From Fratercula arctica (taxonomy: Eukaryota > Chordata > Aves > Charadriiformes > Alcidae), in contig CANTUZ010000026.1 in the NCBI GenBank assembly GCA_947846985.1, positions 51,566,730-51,630,729 on the forward strand: a DNA stretch of 64,000 nt, written 5' to 3'. A model generated the notes under the pieces. The model was not told the origin of the DNA. It ran no database searches and saw nothing but the letters and a program-made list of their open reading frames with translations. The position numbers and the translations under genes are program-made. Below, one piece after another: positions 1 through 10,764 of the stretch (the stretch's first letter is position 1; every line of letters starts with the position of its first letter).

Positions 1-280
1 CAGAAACTGGAACAGCGATTCCTCTACAGCCTGTGATGAAGACCACGACGGCACAGGTTGTCCCCCTGTAGCCCATGGAGGTCTATGAGGGAGCAGATGT
101 CCTCCCTTTAGCCCACTGAGGACCCCACGCCGGAGCAGGCAGATGTGCCCTGAAGCTGTAACCCTTTGGAGAGCAGGCTCCTGGCAGGAACTGCTACCCA
201 TGGAGAGGAGCCCATGTAGGGCCCATGTAGAGCTCCATGTAGGAGCATGTTTTCTGGCAGAACTGTGCCCCTCTGGGGAG

Positions 281-430
281 CCCACACTGGAGCAGTCAAT
301 TCCTAAAGGACTGTGCCCTGTGGAGAAGACCCACGCTGAAGAAGTTCATGAAGAACTGCAGTCTGTGGGAAGGACCTACACTGGAGAAGGTTGTGAAAAC
401 TATCTCCTGTGGGGAGGGATCCCATGTTGG
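281..430 (+). repeat. Tandem ~46-bp units within LTR-element copy 1
   Basis: A phrase of the form CCCACACTGGAGCAG recurs in diverged form with starts at about 281, 330, 375 and 421, giving unit lengths of 49, 45 and 46 bp. An earlier, weaker unit is near 128. The same units appear reverse-complemented at 870-1130 and in reduced number at 1865-1970. The periodicity is direct observation; the age and mechanism of the duplication are inferred. Confidence 0.65.
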
Positions 431-536
431 AGCAGAGGAGGAGCTTGAGGAGGAAGGAGCAACAGAGACAAAGTGTTATGAACTGACCACAGCCCCCATT
501 CCCCATTGCCCTGTGCCATCTCAGGGGAGGAGGTAA
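348..536 (+). pseudogene. Short repeat-peptide reading frame of the LTR-like element
   Basis: A 62-codon open frame runs from an ATG at 348 to a stop at 534-536. It covers two of the tandem units, so the peptide carries a loose repeat (KNCSLWEGPTLEKVV, then a diverged version ending SHVGAEE), followed by an acidic run and a proline-rich tail. The frame ends just before the LTR-like region, as the last frame of a retroelement would. The frame does not stay open leftwards across all units, and unit lengths are not all multiples of three, so it is probably a decayed C-terminal remnant. I do not recognise a protein family, and the ATG is unlikely to be a natural start. Confidence 0.25.
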
Positions 537-639
537 AGGTTGGGAGTGACGTTGAGCCCAGGAAAAAGCATGAGGGGGAAGAGGTGGGGATGTTTTTAAA
601 TTTTTTTTATTTCTCATTATCCTGCTATGTTTAATTGGC

Positions 640-645
640 AATAAA
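640..645 (+). promoter_or_regulatory. AATAAA polyadenylation signal in LTR-like copy 1
   Basis: AATAAA lies 184 bp before the ACCACA terminus. The reverse-complement copy at 1463-2077 keeps the hexamer as TTTATT at 1660-1665, so it belongs to the element and is not a chance match. Whether it is used is unknown. Confidence 0.5.
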
Positions 646-829
646 TTGAATCTCTTTCTCCAAGTCAAGTCTGTTTTGCCCATGATAATACTTGGTGAGC
701 TATCTCCCCATCCTTATCTCGACCCACGAGAGTTTTTCATCTTATTTTCTCCCCCTGTTCTGGTGAGAAGGGGGAGTGAGAGAGTGGCTTGGTGGGCACC
801 TGACAGCCAGCCAAGGTTAACTTACCACA

Positions 830-1345
830 GCTCTCCATGGGCTACTGTCCTTCATGGGCTCCTCTACTCTGAGTCTTTCTCACGGTCTGCAGTTCTTCAA
901 GAACTGCTCCAATGTGGGTCCTTTCCATGGGGTACAATCCATAAGGAAAAAACGGCTCCAAGCATGGGTCCCCCAGAGGCCACAGTTTATGCCAGAAAAC
1001 GTGCTCCTGTGTGAGCTTCTCTCCATGAGCTTACAGCTTCCCTCAGGGTATCTCCATCCGCTCCATCATGGAGCCCTCCACAGGGTGCAGTGTGGATATC
1101 TGCTCCAATGTGGGCCTCCATGAGCTGCAGGGGGACAACTTTCTTCACCATGGTCTCCTCCACAGGCTTCAGGGGAATCTCTGCTCTAGCACCTGGAGCA
1201 CCTCCTCCCTCCTCTTCTTCTCTGACCTTGGTGTCTATAGGGCTGTTTCTCTCCTACTGTCCTCACTCCCCTCTCTCACGCTCTACTGTGCAGCATTTTT
1301 TCATTTTCTTAAATATGCTTTCCCAGATCTTGTATCTTGGCCTGA
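830..1345 (-). mobile_element. LTR-retrotransposon-like element, copy 2 (internal units only)
   Basis: Reading the - strand gives the same GC-rich units as 1-430. For example, CCAGAAAACGTGCTCCTG near 990-1010 corresponds to the complement of CATGTTTTCTGGCAG near 246-260. Further right the copy reaches material upstream of the units (pyrimidine-rich on the + strand, about 1195-1345) that would lie before the window start in copy 1. The LTR part and poly(A) signal are absent, so it is truncated exactly where it meets copy 1. All + strand frames here are shadows of the repeat. Confidence 0.6.
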
Positions 1346-1462
1346 TACAACTCTGCTAAAATATTTTATGGTAGTTTCTTTGACCTAAACATACAGAAAA
1401 CAGAAAATAACACTGTTGTGTCTGTTAGCTACTATTCTTCCATAAATAATTTATTTTATTCT
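1346..1462. other. Short AT-rich spacer between LTR-like copies 2 and 3
   Basis: No gene or repeat boundary is clear here. It could include the poorly conserved upstream end of copy 2. Confidence 0.4.
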
Positions 1463-2077
1463 TGTCATATGTTGGCTTTGTCTAACAGCCAAACACCCAC
1501 CTAGCCACTCATTCCCTTCTCAGCAGGACCAGCAGGATAAAAAAATGAAAGGAAGCAGTTGGCATGAAAAAGCTCAAGGGTTGAGATAAAGACAGGGAGA
1601 TCACTTACCAGTTACTGCTGAGGACAAAACAGATTTGACTTGGGGAAAATAAGCTCTAATTTATTACTAGTTAAAATAGATTTGGGTAGTGAGAAACAAA
1701 AAGGCAAAAAATTAAAGCACCGCCTTTCCTGCTTCTTTCTCAGGCTTGACTTTATGTCTTCACTCCTGAGTCCTCTACTGCCCTAAGCAATAGAGGAGCA
1801 TGGGGAGAGGGGTGTTATAGCCAGTACGTGGTGATTTCTCTCTGCTGCTCCTTCCTTCTCACATGTTTCCTCTGCTCTGGAGTGGGTTCTTCATGGGCCA
1901 CAGCTCCTTTAGGAATATTCATTTGCTCTGGCATGGGCTCTTCCACAACCTACTTGCTGTAGTGCAATGGAGCGCTTCCACCTCCTCCTTCCCTGACGTT
2001 GGTGTTTGGGCTGCTGTTTCTCGTGCTCTTTATTTTCTCTCTTCCACTCTGTGTGTGGTAGGGTTTTGGCTTATTTT
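1463..2077 (-). mobile_element. LTR-retrotransposon-like element, copy 3 (LTR plus reduced units)
   Basis: On the + strand it opens with TGT at 1463, the complement of the ACA terminus of copy 1. It then follows the reverse complement of 829-450: CAGCCAAACACCCACC, GATAAAGACAGGGAGATCACTT, TTTATT at 1660-1665, and the GCTGCTCCTTCCTTCTCA block near 1844. Only about two tandem units remain (1865-1970) before the pyrimidine-rich CACCTCCTCCTTCCCTGAC segment. It is therefore an internally shortened relative of copies 1 and 2. It is abutted within two bases by the CR1 starting at 2079. Confidence 0.6.
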
Positions 2078-2078
2078 T

Positions 2079-3060
2079 CATAGAATAATAGAATAGTTTG
2101 AGTTGGAAGGTCATCTAGTCTAACCCCCCTGCCATGAGCATGGACATCTCCAACTAGATCAGGTTACTCAGAGCCTCGTCCCACCTGATCTTCTATGTTT
2201 CCAGGGATGGCGCATCTACCACCTCTCTGGGCAACCTGTTCCAGTGTCTTGCCACCCTCACAGTAAATAATTTCTTCCTAATATCTAATCTAAATCTTCC
2301 CTCTTTCAGTTTAAAACCATTGTCCCATTAAAACCTCTTGTCCTATTGCAACCGGCCCTGCTAAAAAGTACATCTCCATCTTTCTTATAAGCTCCCTTTA
2401 AGTACTGAAAGGCTGCTATAAGGTCTCCCTGGAGCCTTCTTTCTCCAGGCTGAACAACCCCAATTCTCTCAGCCTGTCCTCATACGAGAGGTGCTCCAGC
2501 CCTCTGATCATTTCTGTGGCCCTCTTTTAGACCCACTCCATCAGATCCATGTGTCTGGAGAAGATCCATGTGTCCTCCTGTGCTCCGGGCTCCAGAGCTG
2601 GATGCAGTACTCCAGGTGGGGTCTCACCAGAGCAGAGTAGACCTCCCCTCACCTGCTAGCCACACTTCTTTTGATGCAGCCCAAGGTACAGTTGGCTTTC
2701 TGGGTTGCGAGCACACATTGTCGGCTCATGTCCAGCTATTCATCCCCCAGTACCTCCAAGTCCTTCTCCACAGGGCTGCTCTCAATCCCTTCATCCCCCA
2801 GCCTGTATTGATACCGGGGGTTGCCCTGACCCAGGTGCAGGACCCTGCATTTGTCCTTCTTTGACCCTCATGGGGTTCACACAGGCCCACTTCTCAAGCC
2901 TGTCCAGGTCTGGCTGGGTAGCTTCCCATCCCTCAGGCACATCAACTGCACCACTCAGCTTGGTGTCATCTGCAAACTTGCTGAGCGTGCACTTAAATCC
3001 CACCATCTTTGTCGTTGATGAAGATACTGAACAGTACTGGTCCCAAGTTACTAGGGGGCA
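2079..3060 (-). mobile_element. CR1 LINE fragment, 5'-truncated
   Basis: The 3' terminus is at 2079, with degenerate octamers (CATAGAAT, AATAGAAT) followed by the CR1 signature AGTTGGAAGGTCATCTAGTC. The - strand then runs back through the C-terminal part of CR1 ORF2. A frame at 2791-3078 keeps the FADDTKL box of the reverse-transcriptase active site, followed by the aspartate- and leucine-rich stretch typical of CR1. It breaks off near 3060, just upstream of the box. Frameshifts and stops show that it is dead. Confidence 0.85.
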
Positions 3061-5545
3061 GGATTTTTCCCTAACCAATTAAAATGTGCGTGGTTCTTCT
3101 TATTATGCTTATTGAAACAGATATTCTGTAATATTTCATTACAACACTGAGGTAGCATTTAAGCTGCAATGTTTCATTTGGTAGACTTGAGGAGTTGTTA
3201 CTCATAGCTTATTTCAATTAAGTGGTATCTACATACTCTGTTTTTGCTGTCATTGTGCAACATGGTGTGAGAATGAATGCAGGATGGACTTCCCACGGAA
3301 TCTTGCAGTGGCCACACATTTGTGCTATTCTGTATAACTTCGGTTTAGATATTACGTTACTTTTCAGTGCAGTCTGCAAGTGGTTTGGAAAAAATTTGGT
3401 CTATGGTTCAACACACACCTCAGCAGTTATCTGCCAAATCACTATCCTTATCAGAGTTAGCAGAACTTTCAGTTTCTGGTTATAAGCCCTGAACCCACTT
3501 TATAAAAGCTTCTGAGAACAGTTTCTTTGGCATTTCTATCAAAGAAATTATTTTTTACAAACATTTGATTGGACACATCATTCTCATACTGTCTGCAGAG
3601 TTTAGCCAATGATAAAAATCAGAATGCGTTTTCTGTAATTGAGTTTAACTGTCAATTTTTTGATGTTTTAGCTTGCTAATTTTGCTTCTCTCTATAAGTG
3701 GTATTAAAATAAATAGTTTTTTAGGAATCAGTTTCTGGTGGAAATGGGTGGATCAGAAAGAGTAAAACTTTCAAGCTATTGTCATGATTTGCCGCCCTTT
3801 TATCTTCTTTTACATAATTGAAAAGTTGGGAAGATAGTCCACTGTTGTCACACTGCTGAAATGTATGATAAATGAAGCTCTGTAAATAATGAAAATATGA
3901 AGAGGGTGATTAAGTCTGACAATTCTCATGTAAAAAACTCAAGATTATAAATATCTCTGGTGATTAGTTATTAATTTAGTGCAAGAGACTAGCATCAGCT
4001 TAAACAATTTTATGAGTTGTGGCATAAAAAAAAAAATTTGGAAGATAGGTATGCACTGGTTAAACCAAAGGAGAAATTGCTTAGACTTGATTGCTAATAA
4101 TTGAAAATGGCAGACTTGACACAAATGTGGCTTGATTATTTTCTGTATGACATTCCTTACAGAAATTAAGAAAGTGCAATGTTCCCTGAAGGCACGGAAA
4201 TGACAGTGTGTTATAAATCTGAATCCTTAGTGCATCATGAAAACTGAAAAGTTTTGTATATACATTATTTCTGTACAGATAAAATATTTGCAATGTTACA
4301 ATTTGAAGTAGTACAGAAAAATAAAAAATCCAACCTATTTAATGCTCAGAAAAGAAAACGTAGTCCTTATTGCAATTACTATTGGATTCTCAGGTTGCAA
4401 CCTATAATTCACTGTGCAGCCAGAATAGACACACTACTTGAAAATGAGAGAAGAAAGGAGGGCTGTCTTAATGATTTACTGCGCCATCTGTATTGTTTAG
4501 AGTCTGCCATTATATCCATTATAAAAACCATTTAAAAGGAGCATACCCATGTTCTAAATTTGCTTTAGGCTATTCCTTGCTGCATGGGTTACAAGCTCAA
4601 AATTAAAATGATTTCACAATTTTTTTGGTGTTTTTTTTTTTTTTTTGTGTGTGTAAGTGAGCATAAGCCCCATGTTACTGGTGGGACCATGCCATAGTAT
4701 GAACAGGAAATGCGTTAGATGCTAAATGCTGATTGCCTTCAATCCTGATCAGTTTAACTCAACGATCCCCCCTTTTTCTTTTATTAAAACCAAAGAAGGC
4801 TGGTATATGCTTAATTTTCTATGATGTTAAATGTTAAGTGTAGTTATTTTTGTGTGCTTAGAATTCAAGATTAACCAATAAGTACTGACTTGTAAAGGAC
4901 GTGAGAATTTAATATAGCTTTGAGAAGCTGTAGTAAGCTTGAAGAGGAAGATGGTGAAGAAATCAAAGTTGAGCTGACAGAAAGAATGACTAGGTAGTTC
5001 TGGAATTGGTAGTAATAATGTAATGAGGAAAACAAGCAGTAACTTAAACTGAAACTGGTGACCGTGGTGATGCCTGTAGGGTAGAAGCAGTGAACAACAA
5101 GTGAATGATGCAAAGAAAAATAAATAAATAAAAAGGCTTGACAGTGACTTATGTTTGAATTGGAGTCTCACTGACTTCTCTGCATACCTTGTGATCATGA
5201 TCTACTAATTTTCAGAACTGTGGTGAAGTGGTCTGAGACTTCTTTCAGTCCATGCATCTAGTTTTTAATCTCATGGAGTGAGGAAGAAACTGGTATGTCC
5301 CAGTAGGCACAAACTGAAGGTAGATTAAGTGAGTTTCACCATAGAAGCCATCTTTCCCACTGGGTCCTGATTTTTCAAGGTTTATCATGACGTGTTTGGA
5401 CAGACCATTATCTACTGATTCTGTAAAATGTATCGGCCAAGCAGGACCTGAAGAAGGTCTTCAAGGAATGTAAGACATATTGACATCGTCATCATTGATG
5501 TTATTGCTTACAGCAGAGTGAGAAAAAATTGGTTTTTGCTCTCAT
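3061..5545. other. AT-rich unique sequence, no gene seen
   Basis: No recognisable coding exon, RNA gene or interspersed repeat. It contains a T16 run followed by GTGTGTGT at 4631-4654. The open frames here are short and low-complexity in composition, as expected by chance in AT-rich DNA. Confidence 0.6.
4631..4654. repeat. Poly(T) with short GT run
   Basis: Sixteen T residues (4631-4646) lead into four GT units. A second T run of seven precedes it at 4620-4626. Confidence 0.9.
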
Positions 5546-6170
5546 AGAATGAATCATATAATGGTTTAGGTTGGAAGGGACCTCATAGTTAAATAATTCT
5601 TCCTGATATGTAGTCTAAATCTACGCTCTTCCAGTTTGAACCCATGACGCCTCGTCCTATACATGCCCTTGTAAAAAGTCCCTTTCCAGCTTCCTTGTAG
5701 GCCCCCTTCAGATACTGGAAGGCTGCTATAAGGTTTCCCTGGAGCCTTCTCCAAGCTGAACAGCCCCAGCTCTCTCAGCCTGTCCTCATAGCAGAGGTGC
5801 TGCAGCCCTTTGATCATCTTCGTGGCCCTCCTCTGGATCTGCTCCAACAGGTCCACATCCTTCTTGCGCTGAGGACTCCAAAGCTGGAGGCGGTACTGCA
5901 GGTGGGATCCCACAGGAGCTGCGTAGAGGGGCAGAATCACCTCCCTCAACCTGCTGGCCACAATTCTTTTGATGCAGCCGAGGATGCGGTTGGCTTTCTG
6001 GGCCGCAAGTCCGCATTGATGGCTCATGTTGAGCTTCTCATCAACCAACACCCCCAAGTCCTTCTCCTCAGGGCTGCTCTCAATCCGTTCTCTGCCCAGA
6101 CTGTATTTGTGCCTGGGATTGCCCCGACCCAAGTGCAAGACCCTTCTCATTCTTTGTGACCCCCAGTGCT
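5546..6170 (-). mobile_element. CR1 LINE fragment with internal deletion and long open frame
   Basis: The 3' end lies near 5546, with GGTTTAGGTTGGAAGGGACC at 5561-5580. The text then jumps to AAATAATTCTTCCTGATATG, skipping the roughly 150 bp that normally follow in CR1, so a deletion lies at about 5585-5592. On the - strand a frame of 194 codons (6150 to 5566) stays open through the region after the FADD box: [20 protein letters not shown], then [11 protein letters not shown], then [12 protein letters not shown]. The last part of the frame, past LGLFSLEK, has drifted. It begins around 6170, just 3' of the active-site box. It is not an intact gene: the endonuclease, most of the polymerase and the start are missing. 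Confidence 0.85.
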
Positions 6171-6493
6171 AATTACCTCCTCCTACTCCGTCTTGTTTCT
6201 TGTCTTTCCTTTTCCTCTCTTTCAGATTTCATCCAATAACAGTCTAGTTTATCTTGCCAACGGCATTTTATAGATGATTATGAGCCTATGGTGGTGGTAG
6301 AGTTAAGAGCAATGCCGAAAGTTGTGCGCTGGAACAGGTTTGCCAGGTTGCAGTGAGTCCAGGTGTGTCTGTAGTTTGTTTCTGTTGCAGCACGATTGAA
6401 AACATTGTTTCCAAGGACAGAGCCTGTTTTCTACCTGTGGTGTCATCCTTCCTCCCCCCTCCCCTGCTGTTGGTGACACTTTCCTACTTTTTC

Positions 6494-6526
6494 TTTTTTT
6501 TTTTTTTTTTGGGAAAAAAAAAAAAA
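6494..6526. repeat. T17-GGG-A13 foldback
   Basis: Seventeen T (6494-6510), three G (6511-6513) and thirteen A (6514-6526) form a perfect 13-bp A:T stem with a short loop. Flanking A-rich sequence continues to about 6553. Confidence 0.9.
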
Positions 6527-7581
6527 GGTTAAAAAGAAAAGGGAAAAGAAAAAGCAGGACTACGATCTTAATACCATCATCAATGTCTAATCTTAAGTGG
6601 TTTTGCTTTTTGGCAAAAGAGGACGGATAATACAATCTTTATATGACCTAAAAGATTGCTAGAAAAGCAATTTCTTTATAAATTCTCCCTGTTTCTGAGG
6701 GGGTAGAGTTAAAATAAAACTGGTTTACAAGTACTTAGTACTTTGTATTTCAGATTTCCATACTTTTTGATGAGTTTAAAGCATTTTTAAAGGTGGTTTT
6801 TGCCACCATGATCAGTCCGTATTTCTGATGCAAATCCCATCTTTAGAAAAGGTGCCACCTGTGCTTTGCTGGGTCTGTTTAATTCTTTACAGTAGTACTT
6901 CTGTTTCCATTGTGAAAAGAGCTCATATTAACCCTTGAGATGCTGCAGCTAGCTGGTTTTACCAAGACATGCCAGTTTGTTATTATTAAAGGCTTTTTCT
7001 AGATCTCTGAGGATGCATATGGATTTCTAATAAATGACAGGTTCTCCTGATAGAGAGAGACCTATCTTCTGGAGGAATGGCATCGCCACTGCTGTTTTCC
7101 TGGCTTCTTTCTTAAGTTTTCCACAGCCAGAGGGAAAGCAAACTACATTGAAATATAAACCTAATTGGAAAGCTGTTTAAATCATGTGGCTAGTAAAATA
7201 AATAGATTTCTCTTTTCTTCACCTTTAGGACAAGAGTCTTCACAAATAGAAGTGACAAGTCATTAATGATTAATACTTTAATTCCATTCATATAAAATGA
7301 ACTAATGTGCTTTTAGATGAATGTTCTATAGAACTCAGCATAAGAACAAGCCATACATGATATGTCTGGCATCACACAAAAAAAATTGTATGTTGAAATA
7401 GACCTTACACTTTTTATCTGAGGTTAGTGAAATTAAAGTTTTGGAATGGTTTCTGATATATTTTGATATTGTTTCCATTTTGTTTATCATTAGTTATTTT
7501 TGTTTCCAGTGTATGTATTTTAAAGCTTATGCTTTTGTTTCTTCATTTTATTTAATATTTTTGTTGTGTGCAAATGCACGC

Positions 7582-7602
7582 ATATATATATATATATATA
7601 TA
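7582..7602. repeat. (AT)n microsatellite
   Basis: About ten uninterrupted AT units, followed by AAATATAG. Confidence 0.9.
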
Positions 7603-10600
7603 AAATATAGTGTGTATGTAACAAAGAGAACTTTGAACATAATATGCTGTTTTCTGGGTGGGTGGTAACAGATTTTTGCATTTGTGTAGGTATGCTAAAG
7701 GTGTTGAGTGAAGGAATGGTTCCTATTTAAGGATGTCTAGGTTTAGGTAAGAGTTACATCTAGGTAAGTTTCTAAATCTGAGTTTCTATAATTTGTTTTC
7801 TTCAGGAGTAACGTATCAGACAGTCATATTTTTATAGCTGAATTCCCACCACGTTCCAGTTTCAGGCTTTACCAAGAGTTAGGCAAGCCGAACCCTTTGT
7901 GCCAACACCTGAGGCTGGGTGCAGCATCTAAAAAACCCATTTGCAAGAAAGATGCAGTCATTTGCTGCTTGCGGACCCTGCCCAGAGCAGAGTAGAATGG
8001 AACCCAAAGGCTAAGTGTGGTGATGCACCTATTATTAAACAAATGGGAGTTAGTTTGTAAAACTGAATTTCAGACCCATGGGTGTGCACAGTTGTGTAAT
8101 TGGATGTGTAATCTATTAATTGTTCTGCTCTTCTCTGGTTGTTTCTCACTGCAAACTGTGTTGAGTTATGCAATACTGCCAATGCGTGATGCTAAGCTCC
8201 TTGAAAGTCCTTTTCAATGCTACTGAAGTTGTGCATTTTACCTCAATCCAGAAAATCAAGCATGAGTTGATTTAAGAAAACGGGGGGAAAAAAGCATACT
8301 GGATTGGAAGAATACTGAGCTAAATTTGATTTTCACAATGCTAATGGGAGACAAAAGGCCTTTTGTAGTTCTTAGTTAATGCTACACTTGGTATATAATG
8401 TAAAATGCATTCATTCAGACATGTTTTCAGCATGTTTATAAATCATATATTGATTGACCTAGAGTCTAAAAAACTTAATTTTGTATGTTTTTGATTAGTG
8501 TGACTGAACAGATATCTGTTTATATGATTTAGAGTAAAAGGCATTCTTGAAGTATTTATTTCCTTACTACAATCTCTTCAGGTAAATTTTACTCACAAAG
8601 TCTAGACATCACTCTATTGTAGAAGTTGCTTTTCCATGCTGATCTTGGCAGCTATCTGTCAACAAGGCATAACAATAAGCTTTTTAGACTGAACAGCATA
8701 TAAAATGTTACTACACAAGGTCTGTCAGATGGCATTCAAATATTCATGCCGTCTTTTCAGATATTGAAGGTACCTTCCTACTGCAAATAAAGTACTTAAA
8801 GCAGAAGGTCTTACCTTCAGAATTTTATTGCTTTATTGTTTACAATCTGTGTATTTTTTTGACCAATGGTTTTCAGTGGTTTGTTTTTCTACAAATCTGT
8901 ATGCAGTAGTTCTGATTTTTCTTAAAGTTATCTGTTAAATTTTGAAATATGTAGGCTATATTGATAGAATTCCTTTCCTCAGGTGTTTAATATAGCCTAG
9001 ATGTTTTGTTATACTTGCATTTTAAAAACCGCAGAAAAAGTAAAAACATGAAATAGTTTGGTTAAAAATTCAGATTATTAGTAGTGTATTATGACTATAC
9101 TTCTTGTGTTTACTGATATATGACCCAATTCACTTAAAATAGTTTATATAGATAGTGTGAATCTGTAGTCATTTAGACTCTTCTCATATAAACACTAGTA
9201 AATCCAGTGTTGGGGTTACAGCAATGTTTGAAACTTTTAGCTAATAGAGCAGAAATGTAATTGATCATTTAGACTTTAAAGAAAGTGTTTCTCTAATCTG
9301 TATTGCAAACTGTAGTCCCCATTTCTACTTTCAGACATAACAGTTAAATATTGGCCAGCTGAATTTGGCTTAGAAAGTTTGTGCCATTCTTTAGCATTTC
9401 ACAGGGGAAAAATAAAAAGTGTGTGCACAGCGTTTCATCCATTAGTTGTCTTCTGGCCTAAGAGACTGTGGCAGGAATTTAAAATTATATTAGACTCCCC
9501 TGGGGCAACCAAACAAGAAGGAAGTACATTCTGTGAAACATAATTGTGCTCAGTGGTCTCCATTTGGACTGTTTTCCTTCCTGTTTCCGGTCTCTTTGTT
9601 GATGACAGTAGCAGCAGAATTGCTAATATTTGTTGTAGCTTGGAGCTGACTGTAATGGACATTCCTGATTTTACATTATAGCAATAGTAGTTCAGAAATT
9701 TCAGGTTAACCTTCAACACTCAATTCATCATTGAACCACACAAATCTGTTTTATTTTAGTACTCTGTAAACTTCCAGGGCAAAATAATGTTTTTTAAAAA
9801 TTTAGCATTCAGAATTCAAAATAAGAGTATTGAAATACAACTAAAACCTAGATTTTCCTAGTAATATCTTACTTTTCCAGATATTACTTGAAAACTAAAG
9901 CTCTTGCCTTTAGATAGATGAACCTCTTAAACTTCAAGTCATCCCATTTGCAGTATCAATTAATCATTTTTACAAATTGCATTTTATGATATTTTCTGCA
10001 GCTCAGTGAATTGCAATCTACAGGAATTACATTTCAAAGAATAACTATAATATAGAAGTGTGCTTTAGACAACTCATCAGAATAACTTCTTTTGTGCTTC
10101 CTCTTCTCCTTACCTGTAATGCTAAATGATTGTCTTAATCATATGCTCTAAGCAAAAAGCTAAAAGTTCTTACTATGAGGACATTCTTCTGTCATTCTTT
10201 CCTAAAACATCTGTTTGATTATTCTGATTACTGTATAATTGTTGTAACAAAACACCCTTTATCTCTCTGCTTAACAGATTTCATTTTCTAAGTAAAACAT
10301 TGTCTTGTTTTGAAAAAAGAAATCTTATGGCGATATTGAAGGCTATTAAGAATTTGTTTAAATATTTAAAATATTGCGGTAAAATTTTAAAATAAGCATT
10401 TCAGAAGAATTTTCGGTATCACATACACTTTTATTTTTGCCTGTAACATTGGTTTAATTCATTGCTTTCCTATATAGCATATGTAGCTCAATAATCAATA
10501 CTGTCAAATATTTGCTGAATAAGATTTATGAAAATGTGTTCTGATTAGCCCTGTTCTGAATGGTGATATATTAATATCTATGAATCTGAATACCTAGGAG

Positions 10601-10744
10601 TTTTATGAAATAAATAAGGTGAAGAAATGTGAAAACTACGAGTATTTTTAAAAAGCCGTACAAAAGTTAGAGTTTGAATTTTCACTGTTATATCCATTTT
10701 TTGCTAACATACTAATCATAAAACATAGAAATTGGGGTATTTTG

Positions 10745-10764
10745 TTTTTTTTTTTTTTTTTTTT
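10745..10764. repeat. Poly(T) tract, T20
   Basis: Twenty consecutive T, followed by AAGTATGG. No adjacent retroelement tail is recognised, so its origin is unclear. Confidence 0.9.

Larger units (their letters stand above)
1..829 (+). mobile_element. LTR-retrotransposon-like element, copy 1 (left end cut by window)
   Basis: This is the 3' part of an endogenous-retrovirus-like element in + orientation. It begins with GC-rich tandem units (to about 430), then a stop-terminated short frame, a T-rich tract, an AATAAA polyadenylation signal (640-645), and an LTR-like end closing in ACCACA at 829. The same order, reverse-complemented, recurs at 1463-2077, and the GC-rich units recur reverse-complemented at 830-1345, so this is one repeat family. 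I associate this block with LTR elements common in birds from general familiarity; no library name is assigned. The exact 5' edge of the LTR is not visible. No gag, pol or env domain is present. Confidence 0.6.

Noticed and set aside
303..683. 126-codon - strand frame over the LTR-like copy
   Set aside because: It lies antisense to the LTR-element copy, across its tandem units and poly(A) region, and resembles no protein.
646..1388. Overlapping + strand frames of 89-122 codons at 646-1014, 854-1123, 1068-1388 and 1090-1359
   Set aside because: They lie across the junction of two opposed repeat copies and read copy 2 on its antisense strand.
5797..6159. 120-codon + strand frame
   Set aside because: It is the antisense shadow of the CR1 ORF2 remnant on the - strand.
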